Assembly: GCA_030604525.1 (NCBI GenBank) | Contig: JAUVVQ010000018.1 | Span: 1-39,993, forward strand | From: Phycisphaerae bacterium | GTDB lineage: Bacteria > Planctomycetota > Phycisphaerae > Sedimentisphaerales > Anaerobacaceae | Direction of reading: 5' to 3' | Length of the DNA stretch: 39,993 nt | Part shown: in pieces, positions 8,560-16,506 of the stretch | How positions within the stretch are numbered: the first letter of the stretch is position 1 | Layout: every line of letters begins with the position of its first letter | Made by a program: the position numbers and the translations under genes | The notes under the pieces: generated by a model | The model's database searches: none | The model's input: the letters and a program-made list of their open reading frames with translations, nothing else | What the model was told of the DNA's origin: nothing

Positions 8560-9421
8560 CTAAAAAATCAAGAGCAGTTCTTTTAATTTGCTCGACGAAT
8601 CTAAAATCTTGAGTTGTATACTTGGATAAGTGTTGCTCGTTTTTTACTTCTTTTGGTTGATTGATGTTCCTGTCTTTTGAATACGAAATATGTTTCTTAA
8701 GATAATGGCAAAAACCATTTGGTAATAATAACTTTGTTGCGTTAACTATTGGTTGTGTAAGATAAACTTTTAAAGGGCTCTGTTTTGCACGGTTAATTTC
8801 AATCTGTATTATCGCTTCTTTTGCAATCAAACTTAGAATTTGCACTTTAGCAAAAGTCTTTTCAAGAACTTTCCGTAGCTCGGTAGAATTGTATTCTTTT
8901 TTATGGTATTTGTTCCAAGGCTTTTGAAGGGGAAGTAGCCTTAGACCTTTGTTTGGTGTTGTAACAAGCAACTTTCCATCGTGAGAAATCACTCTTTTTA
9001 TTTCTTCAAGAAAAGATTTGAGTTTGTAAGGCTCTATGTGTTCTATTACTTGAAACATAACTACTGTGTCAAAAGTTTGCTTTCTAAATTCTAAACCATT
9101 AAGAGGATTTCCATGTACGTGTTTTATATTTGAGTACGGATTGTGTCTCTTCGCGTAACGTATCGCTTCAAGGTCATTGTCAAGAGCTATAACATTTTTG
9201 GAAACTTTCGAAAGCAGTTTTGTGCCATATCCGGCACCACTCCCTATTTCGAGTACATTCTTATTCTGACAATAGTTTAGGGCAAATTCATATGCTTTTT
9301 GATGTCTTAGAAACATAAGGTATTGACTAACGTTATTATTATCTATTTTCTCGGGGTTTAACCATTCAGTGTTAGAACAACACTTATCTTTTCCTTCGCG
9401 ACCTTGACTTTGTTTTACCAT
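8537..9421 (-). CDS. class I SAM-dependent methyltransferase
   Basis: In this 294-residue protein, motif I is NVLEIGSGAGYGTKLLSK, the beta-2 acidic residue is in VIALDNDLEAIRYAK, and motif IV/post-IV reads TVVMFQVIEHIEPYKL followed by GKLLVTTPN. This is the Methyltransf_11/23 type often found in O-antigen and capsule loci, where it methylates sugar hydroxyls or terminal residues. The substrate is unknown. A GGAAATTCTTC ribosome-site-like stretch precedes the ATG. It shares strand and close spacing with the flippase and glycosyltransferases of the block. Confidence 0.82.
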   Translation of the reverse strand: MVKQSQGREGKDKCCSNTEWLNPEKIDNNNVSQYLMFLRHQKAYEFALNYCQNKNVLEIGSGAGYGTKLLSKVSKNVIALDNDLEAIRYAKRHNPYSNIKHVHGNPLNGLEFRKQTFDTVVMFQVIEHIEPYKLKSFLEEIKRVISHDGKLLVTTPNKGLRLLPLQKPWNKYHKKEYNSTELRKVLEKTFAKVQILSLIAKEAIIQIEINRAKQSPLKVYLTQPIVNATKLLLPNGFCHYLKKHISYSKDRNINQPKEVKNEQHLSKYTTQDFRFVEQIKRTALDFLAICHIYQ

Positions 9422-9576
9422 GAAGAATTTCCAAATTATTTGGTATATCTGCTCCCTAATACACTCGTAAACTATTTCAAAATTGCTTAAATGCTAAAGT
9501 TGCCTGCTGCTATGGAACACCTTGTTTGACAACTGATAAGGTCATTTTGCGTTGATTCTACTTTGTGAAGCTCATT

Positions 9577-10257
9577 TTATGAGATTTTTTTGTATATATA
9601 AAAGTCTACTCTGGATTCTTCTTTATTTCTACCATGCAACGGGTATTTATTGGGAATATGTTGTATAAGCTTCCAATCAGGCATGTTTTCGTCCACCCAC
9701 TTAGTAAGCTTTCTGTGTCTAATATGAGCTGCCTGTTGCTTCAGTTGCTTGTCAGTATTGCTTGAGTAAATAATTACAAATTTGTTACAAGATTTATACA
9801 ATTGTTTCATATGGGATTCAAATACATCATCTTCTATTAAATGAAAGATTACATCCAGGGAGAGAATTAAATCTGCTTTCTCACCATGGTAATCTTTAAG
9901 CAGGTTGAAATGTTTGGAAGGATCAGAATAAAAAACTTTTTTGCAAAGTGATATCGCCTTGGGACTGACATCAAATCCCAAATATTTCGGGTATTGAGCA
10001 AGTTTTAATTGGTTTCCATTACCACAGCCAAACTCTATAACAGACTTTATATTGTTCTCTGCTATAAAAGAATTTATGACCTCCGCTTTGAATTTTGCCC
10101 GTTTGCCATACGAGCCAGCTCCGGAATTACCCCCTTTGGCGTATCTGCGAGACCAATATTCCCTCGATCCCGGAAAATGCTTTTTGGGAAACAGATATCG
10201 CTTGAGTTCCTTGATGATTGGACCAATTACCGAGATTTTTTTGATGCTTTCTCTCAA
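9577..10257 (-). CDS. class I SAM-dependent methyltransferase
   Basis: This 226-residue protein has an N-terminal leader with GSREYWSRRYAKGGNSGAGS, a sequence form typical of a small methyltransferase subgroup whose members start with an E-Y-W-x-x-R-Y segment. Motif I (VIEFGCGNGNQLKLA) and the beta-2 motif (YLGFDVSPKAISLCK) follow, and ADLILSLDVIFHLIE is in the motif IV region. The substrate is unknown. It lies 85 nt downstream of the flippase gene and is the first of two adjacent methyltransferases in the polysaccharide block, which suggests that the product is methylated as well as sulfated. Confidence 0.8.
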   Translation of the reverse strand: MRESIKKISVIGPIIKELKRYLFPKKHFPGSREYWSRRYAKGGNSGAGSYGKRAKFKAEVINSFIAENNIKSVIEFGCGNGNQLKLAQYPKYLGFDVSPKAISLCKKVFYSDPSKHFNLLKDYHGEKADLILSLDVIFHLIEDDVFESHMKQLYKSCNKFVIIYSSNTDKQLKQQAAHIRHRKLTKWVDENMPDWKLIQHIPNKYPLHGRNKEESRVDFYIYKKIS

Positions 10258-10342
10258 CGCTTTATCTTTCTTGAGTATATATATTTGAAATTTGACATTT
10301 ATAAAATAACACTAATCTATTCTAAAGTTTTGCATTAGTTTT

Positions 10343-11890
10343 TTAAACATCTTTTGTTATGGAATTTTTACAGGCGTTTGTCGTTTGGAAAATGGACGAC
10401 ACAAACCTTCTTAAAGAAGCGTCCGCCTTCAATAAGACAGCAATATAAACCAGCGACACTAACAAAACAGCAGCCACAACAATCCAGTCTTCGGCAACAT
10501 ACGTCAGTAATTTTACCGGAAAAATAAGAACACTGCAAACTAATATATATTTTACAATCTTCTCACCTGCCCACAAAAGAGAGACCTTACTAAGTCGCAA
10601 CCTGTAAGAAAGAGTCACAATACTAAGCAAAATACTGAACCCCGCAAACAAACACAGCCCTATCCGCGGAGAGAAATACAAACCGCCGATTAACAGAGCC
10701 GCCGACCTCCCGATAATTGCCGCTGACGTAATAATCAACGTCGTCCCCTGGCGGTTTAAAATGTTAAAAACACCAATAGGTGAACCTAAGAAATTAAAAA
10801 GAAGCCACGGTGCCAATATCTGTGCATACACCCCCGCCTCCGTCCATTTCTCACCGAGCACAAACCCGAAAAGCTCCCCGCCTAAAAAAGCCAATACCAC
10901 CATCGGAAACACGCCTATCTGAACCAACCTCTTGAATATACTCTCCACAATTTTGTTTAGCTGCCCCGTCTCGCTATATTCTTTCGCCGCCGTAGGATAA
11001 AATACCTGTGATACCGACTGACTCACAAGTCGTATCGGCAAACTGACAACACTCTTGGCCATAAAATAATAACCCACCACTGAGTAACCCACTGCCTCTT
11101 TAGGAAAATAAAAACCAAGAATAAATACCGGCAACTGAAGTGATATGGTATTAAGCAGCGCCCCCCATGAGCTTAAAATCGGAAACTTCTTATGACGCTT
11201 CGCCACCGACCATATCGCCTTGAAATCGATATCGCTGCTTTTGATATCCCTTATTAACCCTCGACCGAGAAAGACCGTAAACAATATCACTGCCACAGCT
11301 ATCTGACCGAACGCACCAACGAACAAAGCCGTCACCGTCGCTCCTAAAACCAATGCCCAAACCAGAGTTACCGGCCTCTGACCCAACGCAGAACCGAACC
11401 CCGCCCACGCTATCGCTCCGAAACGCTTCTCGTATCCCGCCCAGTAACGCAGTGACATCCCAACGCCACTCACTAACACAAACAACGGCAAAAGCCACAA
11501 AAATACCTCCAATTCAGGCATCTTATACCAATCAGCTATCTTACCTTTGAATAAAGGTACCAGGCATAATAACAAAATAGAAAAAACAACCGTCAAAAGC
11601 ACACTCAGCAAAAAACTGGATACCGCCTCTTTCTTATCGCGACCAAGCGGTATCGAAAGCTCATAGCGAAGACAGCATATAACTGCAAGAATAGCGAAAA
11701 TCGAGCTGAATACCTGGCGAATTCCAAAAACCTCGGGGGTAAATATACGTGCCAGTATCGGCACAGTCGCAAACGTTATCAACTGAACCGCCACTTTGCT
11801 TGATAAAATCTTTAGTATATTTCTGCCTAAGGACATTAGCAACCTTTTTATACTGTTTACGATTAACTTTTCCCGTTTGCTTGCGGCCAA
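10343..11890 (-). CDS. polysaccharide flippase (Wzx-like, MOP superfamily)
   Basis: This 515-residue protein has about a dozen hydrophobic spans and the N-terminal signature of oligosaccharide flippases: KVAVQLITFATVPILARIFT, then PEVFGIRQVF. It would move lipid-linked repeat units across the inner membrane. An internal Met at residue 19 (MSLGRNIL) is an alternative start. Upstream in the same direction are the PAP phosphatase and the PAPS-forming enzyme; downstream are methyltransferases, glycosyltransferases and a sulfotransferase. No polymerase (Wzy) or chain-length regulator is visible in the window, so those parts must lie elsewhere or another export route is used. Confidence 0.88.
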   Translation of the reverse strand: MAASKREKLIVNSIKRLLMSLGRNILKILSSKVAVQLITFATVPILARIFTPEVFGIRQVFSSIFAILAVICCLRYELSIPLGRDKKEAVSSFLLSVLLTVVFSILLLCLVPLFKGKIADWYKMPELEVFLWLLPLFVLVSGVGMSLRYWAGYEKRFGAIAWAGFGSALGQRPVTLVWALVLGATVTALFVGAFGQIAVAVILFTVFLGRGLIRDIKSSDIDFKAIWSVAKRHKKFPILSSWGALLNTISLQLPVFILGFYFPKEAVGYSVVGYYFMAKSVVSLPIRLVSQSVSQVFYPTAAKEYSETGQLNKIVESIFKRLVQIGVFPMVVLAFLGGELFGFVLGEKWTEAGVYAQILAPWLLFNFLGSPIGVFNILNRQGTTLIITSAAIIGRSAALLIGGLYFSPRIGLCLFAGFSILLSIVTLSYRLRLSKVSLLWAGEKIVKYILVCSVLIFPVKLLTYVAEDWIVVAAVLLVSLVYIAVLLKADASLRRFVSSIFQTTNACKNSITKDV

Positions 11891-11979
11891 ATAACTTTAC
11901 AGCAGCAGGTTATAACTTTCATCGCGGAAATTTATTATCCTCAAGGATATAACTCTGCTTCTTTACAGTCACCGACGGC

Positions 11980-12786
11980 TCACTCACTCTCAAGCCCTTC
12001 CTTAATTAAACTCTTCAGCTTCTTCGGGTACACCATAAAGCCGTGCTGCTTTATCCCGCCTGACAAATCATACCTCAAAGGTCGGTTTTCCAAATCAACC
12101 ACACAGCAATCCGCCTCTTTCGCTATCGCACAACCCGCTCCTGTGTCCCACAAACACGTCGGACCAAAACGGGGATAAAGCTCCGCCGAACCCTCCGCAA
12201 CTGCGCACATCTTAAGAGAACTGCCGTGACGTAAAACATCCTTGATATTCATCCGCAAAAGAAATGCCTCCGTCTTCTCGTCCAGATGAGACCTGCTTAC
12301 CACCGCTTTGTGAAAACGCCCCGCTCCGCTGCAGAATATCCGCTGCGCCTTCGAATCCTTCTCCGCCTTAAACGCTCCAAAACCCTCCGCCGCAAAATAC
12401 AGCACTCCGCTTACAGGTACATATATGACACCAAGCACCGGACTCCCTTTTTCCACAAGGGCAATATTGACCGTGTACTCTCCCAGACCCTTCACAAACT
12501 CCTTCGTCCCGTCAAGCGGGTCAACAAGCCAGTAAACCTCAAGCTCCTTGCCCGCCTTCGCTTCCGGCTCTTCTTCCTCTGATACTATCTCGAATACCGG
12601 CTCTAACTTCTCAAGCCCTTCCTGTATAATCTTCCCGGACGCCGTATCAGCACGGGTCAAAGGCGAGCCGTCGCTCTTATAACGCACATCCATATCTCCT
12701 GACGTTACCTCTAAAATCACTGCGCCCGCACGCCTGGCAATCTCCTCAGACGCTTTGAGAAATTTCTCAAGTATCGCTTTTTCCAT
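11980..12786 (-). CDS. cysQ: 3'(2'),5'-bisphosphate nucleotidase (CysQ)
   Basis: This 268-residue inositol-monophosphatase-family protein has the metal-binding motifs in order: IVSEEEEPE, WLVDPLDGTKEF and, near the C-terminus, LWDTGAGCAI. CysQ removes the 3'-phosphate from PAP, the inhibitory by-product of PAPS-dependent sulfotransferases, giving AMP. The gene starts only 4 nt after the stop of the sulfurylase/APS kinase gene, so PAPS production and PAP removal are probably co-translated. A paralogue acting on other phosphorylated metabolites is possible, but the neighbours argue for PAP. The sulfotransferase lies further down the same strand. Confidence 0.88.
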   Translation of the reverse strand: MEKAILEKFLKASEEIARRAGAVILEVTSGDMDVRYKSDGSPLTRADTASGKIIQEGLEKLEPVFEIVSEEEEPEAKAGKELEVYWLVDPLDGTKEFVKGLGEYTVNIALVEKGSPVLGVIYVPVSGVLYFAAEGFGAFKAEKDSKAQRIFCSGAGRFHKAVVSRSHLDEKTEAFLLRMNIKDVLRHGSSLKMCAVAEGSAELYPRFGPTCLWDTGAGCAIAKEADCCVVDLENRPLRYDLSGGIKQHGFMVYPKKLKSLIKEGLESE

Positions 12787-12790
12787 TTAA

Positions 12791-14530
12791 TCAAGCTCCC
12801 TCGATGTCGCTGGCAAGACCAATGTAACCTTTCTTCTCCAGATGAAGTAATATCTGCTGAACACACTCTTCAGGACCCATCTCCGTAGTGTCGAATTCCA
12901 TCTCCGCATCGCCCGGCTCCTCGTAAGGGTCAGAGACGCCGGTGAATTCCTTGATTATTCCAGCTCGTGCCTTCGCATAAAGTCCTTTACGGTCACGCTG
13001 CTCACACACTTCGACAGGTGTGGATATATGAACAAGTATAAAACCGCCTTTCGGAGCTATCATTTCTTTTACTTCTTTGCGAATACTGTCGTAAGGAGCT
13101 ATCGGCGCACATATCGCTATCCCACCGTTCTTCGTAATCTCAGATGCCACCCAGCCGATTCGCCGAATATTGATGTCACGGTCCTCCTTCGAAAAACCAA
13201 GCTCGCTTGACAGATGCCTGCGCACAAGGTCACCGTCTAAAAGAGTTATCCAACGCCCTCCTATCTCCATCAGTTTCGACATCAAAACATTCGCAAGCGT
13301 CGATTTGCCGCAACTCGGAAGACCGGTAAAGAACACTGTAAAACCCTGTTTATTCCGCGGCGGATACGTCCGGCGAAGCTCCTTAACCACTTCAGGAAAA
13401 GAAAACCACGATGGTATCTCACGACCGTCCAAAAGACGCTCCCGCAGCTCAGTGCCGGATAACTTCTTCGGCTTTACGTCCGCCGGCACCTCATCCACCG
13501 GCATATATTTATCCTCCTCAGACACATATACCATCAGCTTAAACGGCACCATCTTGATTCCAAGCTCCTCCTGATATTCTTTCAGAAGCTCCTGCGCCTC
13601 GTAAGGACCATAGAACGGCTTACCATCAGAATCCGAACCAGGACCCGCATGGTCTCTGCCTACGATAAAATAATTACAACCGTAATTCTTACGGATTATC
13701 GCATGCCATACCGCCTCACGCGGACCGCCCATACGCATCGCAAGGGGAAGAAGACTAAGCATCGCTGTATTATGCGGGTAATGGCTCATCAACGCTTCAT
13801 AACATCGAACACGAGTAAAATGGTCCACATCTCCCGGCTTCGTCTTTCCAACTACCGGATGTATCAGCAGGTTCGCTTCTAATTCTTTCGCCGCACGGAA
13901 CGTCAGCTCCTGATGCGCCCGATGCATCGGATTACGTGTCTGAAACGCCACCACATTTCGCCAGCCCTTCGATGAAAACTTCTCTCGAACTTCTTTCGGC
14001 CCCATCCGAAGCTCCGTAAAATCATAGTGCCTCGGCTTCTCTATCCCTTCTACCGTTCCTCCAACGTAGTAGCTTTCTGTTTTATTCAAAAGATAATCCA
14101 CGCCCGGATGTTCCTCATTCGCAGAGCCGAATACCTTCTTCGCCTCTGCCTTCAAATCCGCCTGCCAGATGTCCTCCACTGTAAGAGCCGCAAGCATAAC
14201 GCCTTCGAAATCACGAAGTGCTAACTTGTCCCCCTCTTTCAACCCCTTAGCCGTCTCTTCCGAAACGTCGAGCATAATCGGCAAAGGCCATAACGCCCCG
14301 TCGGAGAGCCGCATCTCCTTGCAAACGCTTTCATAATCCGCCCTTTTTAAAAAACCTCTCAATGGAGAAAATCCGCCGTTCAGAAGCATCTCTAAATCGC
14401 AAAGCTGTCTGCCCGTTAGATTCTGTGAAACCCACCCCTTGGATTGCTCTTTTAACTCTTGCCCCTTTGCTGAATCAACAACCAAATCCACTAATTCTCC
14501 ACCGTGCGGCTCAATCAAGTGTTGCACCAT
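12791..14530 (-). CDS. bifunctional ATP sulfurylase / APS kinase
   Basis: This 579-residue fusion has two domains. Residues 1 to about 385 are a Sat-type ATP sulfurylase with AFQTRNPMHRAHQEL (the QTRNP and HxxH nucleotide motifs) and FIVGRDHAGPG. Residues about 400 to 579 are an APS kinase with the P-loop FFTGLPSCGKSTLANVL, LLDGDLVRRHLSSELGFS, and DRKGLYAKARAG. Together they turn sulfate and two ATP into PAPS in the cytoplasm. The P-loop reads GLPSCGKS where many CysC proteins read GLSGSGKS. A strong AAAGGAGATG site precedes the ATG. The gene heads the minus-strand polysaccharide block and is followed by cysQ after 4 nt, suggesting supply of PAPS for the sulfotransferase rather than cysteine synthesis. 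Confidence 0.93.
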   Translation of the reverse strand: MVQHLIEPHGGELVDLVVDSAKGQELKEQSKGWVSQNLTGRQLCDLEMLLNGGFSPLRGFLKRADYESVCKEMRLSDGALWPLPIMLDVSEETAKGLKEGDKLALRDFEGVMLAALTVEDIWQADLKAEAKKVFGSANEEHPGVDYLLNKTESYYVGGTVEGIEKPRHYDFTELRMGPKEVREKFSSKGWRNVVAFQTRNPMHRAHQELTFRAAKELEANLLIHPVVGKTKPGDVDHFTRVRCYEALMSHYPHNTAMLSLLPLAMRMGGPREAVWHAIIRKNYGCNYFIVGRDHAGPGSDSDGKPFYGPYEAQELLKEYQEELGIKMVPFKLMVYVSEEDKYMPVDEVPADVKPKKLSGTELRERLLDGREIPSWFSFPEVVKELRRTYPPRNKQGFTVFFTGLPSCGKSTLANVLMSKLMEIGGRWITLLDGDLVRRHLSSELGFSKEDRDINIRRIGWVASEITKNGGIAICAPIAPYDSIRKEVKEMIAPKGGFILVHISTPVEVCEQRDRKGLYAKARAGIIKEFTGVSDPYEEPGDAEMEFDTTEMGPEECVQQILLHLEKKGYIGLASDIEGA

Positions 14531-15033
14531 TTTTACATCTCCTTTTCAAAATTTATCAATAGCGCTCTATGAATTACAAAATCAAACCCGGCAAAAAAGT
14601 GCCGCTCAGATAATTGCTATTTGTTGCGCAAATAGTATATTGTCATTCCTGCGAAAGCAGGAATCAATTTTTTTACTTGTTACCCCTGTTTTCACTGGGC
14701 TAACTTCATCGATTTCCGCTTTCTGCAAAATCAACCCAAAGCTGCCGTTAATACCTCGATACCGTTGAAAACAGCATTATAACCGAACAAAAAAGAAAAT
14801 GTAGAACAAAATCAAAAAACTAAGCACTTGACAGCTCAATCCGCTATACAATTAAATTCAAACGGCCTCTCTCTTTGCCAAACCATCCCGAATACCTCAA
14901 CTCAAAATCGAAGATACACTATGGCGGACTAAAAACCCAGACTCAAAACTTGAAAAACGAGCACCCCGAAAATCCAGCTCCTTTTTCCCATTATTTATCC
15001 CCCATAAACTCACACTCCTCACTACCAAGTCAA
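14531..15033. other. intergenic region upstream of the sulfurylase gene
   Basis: No gene is supported in these 503 bases. The part next to 14530 holds the sulfurylase ribosome site and must contain its promoter, although no convincing -35/-10 pair stands out. A GNRA-loop palindrome lies at 14645-14664. The rest is A/C-rich on the plus strand, without clear coding signal on either strand. Confidence 0.6.
14645..14664 (+). repeat. dispersed palindromic repeat, copy 1
   Basis: Arms ATTCCTGC (14645-14652) and GCAGGAAT (14657-14664) form a perfect 8-bp stem closed by a GAAA tetraloop, followed by a T-rich run. A second copy, with GCAA as the loop, is at 21646-21665. Both sit in gene-free DNA and are flanked by GTC on the left, as in REP-like dispersed elements. 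Confidence 0.75.
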
Positions 15034-16461
15034 TTAACCGATACCAAACCGACGACAGAACGCCGCAACCTTACCCTGCATTTCCTTTTTAAATTCCTCT
15101 TTTAATTCAAACCGCCCCGAATCAATTATTTCTAAATTTCCAAATACCTCATCAACAAACCCCGCACACCTCTTCATCTCATCCGCTCCCATCCCGCGCT
15201 TCGTAACAATCGGCGTCCCTAATCTTATCCCCGCCGGCGTCTTCCCCTCCTGGTAGGGTCTCTCAATCGCATCCGCAACTATTCCGCACTCCTCAAGTGC
15301 CCGGCTCGCTGTCACCCCGTCCAGCCCATCTCGCGATTTAACCATATCCACTAAAACCATATGATTATCCGTCCCCCCTGTCAGAACATCGTATCCCAAA
15401 TCCACCAAGCTCGCTGCCAGCACCTTCGCATTCTCAACCACCTTAAACTGCCTGTCTTTATACTCCTGACTTTGCGCCTCCTTGAAAAAAACCGCCTTGC
15501 CCGCAATATTATTCAAATAAGGCGTCCCCTGAAGTCCAGGAAACGTCGATTGCTCAATCAGCTTCTGCAAAGAAAGCTTCTGTCCCCGCACCGTCACTTC
15601 CAAATCTTTATCTTTTCCCATCAGGATAACTCCGCCTCTCGGCCCGCCCGGCTTATACGTGCTGCTCGTTACAAAATGCGCATAATCTATCGGCGACTGA
15701 TGCACTCCGCCAATCACCAACGCTGCTATATGAGATATATCCGCCAGCAAATAAGCGCCGACGCTATCCGCAATCTTACGAAACCTGCCGAAATCTATCG
15801 CTCTGCTGTAAACGCTCACGCCGCATATAATAAGTTTCGGGGCAAACTGCTTCGCCTTCGCCGCAATTGCTTCATAATCCAATCTCAGACTTTCCTTATC
15901 CAGATAGTAATTGCCGACTTCATACATCCTGCCCGTTATCGATTCCTTGCACCCGTGCGAAAAATGACCTCCTTGCTCCGTCGGTAGACTCAATATCCGA
16001 GCTCCCTGCTCCAGAACAGCGGTTAGCACTATCAAATTCGCCGACGTCCCTGAATGCGGCTGCACATTCGCATACTCCGCACCGAACGCCGCCTTCGCCC
16101 GCTCTGCCGCCAGCTCCTCCGCCTCATCGATAACCTCACAGCCGCTGTGAAGTCGGCTGCCTGCAACCCCCTCCGCCGTCTTATTCTGCATCACCGAACC
16201 AAGCGCCGCCAGCACCGCTCGTGAACAGTCATTCTCCGCCGCCACAAGCTGCAAACTCCCCTCACGCCTCGCAAATTCCCTCCGTATCAAATCATAAACC
16301 TCAATATCCGCTCGCTCTAAACTCGAGAATATCCCTTCGTGATACAACCTCGACCTCATCGCCGACTTCCCGACTTGCCCTGGTAAGCTCGAACCTTTCA
16401 TGCCGCTGACTGCTTCGAATTTCTTCGATTCTTTGCGACTTTTATCTTTTTTAACCGGCAT
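15034..16461 (-). CDS. serine hydroxymethyltransferase-like PLP enzyme (divergent)
   Basis: This 475-residue fold-type I PLP enzyme aligns by eye with GlyA along its length: ANVQPHSGTSANLIVL, SVYSRAIDFGRFRKIAD, LLADISHIAALVIGGVHQSP, FPGLQGTPYLNN and AGIRLGTPIVTKRG. Several normally fixed residues differ. The PLP-lysine motif is SSTYKPGGPRGG instead of TTTHKTLRGPRGG, and GVAGSRLHSG replaces the usual GYPGxRYYGG. The Lys and the PLP-binding Asp-His are kept. It may therefore be a true but divergent SHMT or an aldolase-like paralogue with another substrate. The first 35 residues are a polar extension; Met at 21 or 35 could be the real start. It follows the rseP-like gene by 45 nt and may be in the same operon. 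Confidence 0.75.
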   Translation of the reverse strand: MPVKKDKSRKESKKFEAVSGMKGSSLPGQVGKSAMRSRLYHEGIFSSLERADIEVYDLIRREFARREGSLQLVAAENDCSRAVLAALGSVMQNKTAEGVAGSRLHSGCEVIDEAEELAAERAKAAFGAEYANVQPHSGTSANLIVLTAVLEQGARILSLPTEQGGHFSHGCKESITGRMYEVGNYYLDKESLRLDYEAIAAKAKQFAPKLIICGVSVYSRAIDFGRFRKIADSVGAYLLADISHIAALVIGGVHQSPIDYAHFVTSSTYKPGGPRGGVILMGKDKDLEVTVRGQKLSLQKLIEQSTFPGLQGTPYLNNIAGKAVFFKEAQSQEYKDRQFKVVENAKVLAASLVDLGYDVLTGGTDNHMVLVDMVKSRDGLDGVTASRALEECGIVADAIERPYQEGKTPAGIRLGTPIVTKRGMGADEMKRCAGFVDEVFGNLEIIDSGRFELKEEFKKEMQGKVAAFCRRFGIG

Positions 16462-16506
16462 CTTGCAGCTTCCAAAATTAAAATGTCACCAACCTGAACC
16501 TTACCG

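Noticed and set aside
11190..11498. 102-codon open frame antiparallel or shifted within the flippase gene
   Set aside because: It lies wholly inside a convincing membrane-protein gene in another frame and has a Gly/Arg/Val-skewed shadow composition.
15361..15987. 208-codon plus-strand frame opposite the SHMT-like gene
   Set aside because: Arg/Leu/His-rich antisense shadow of a well-supported PLP enzyme, with no initiation signals.
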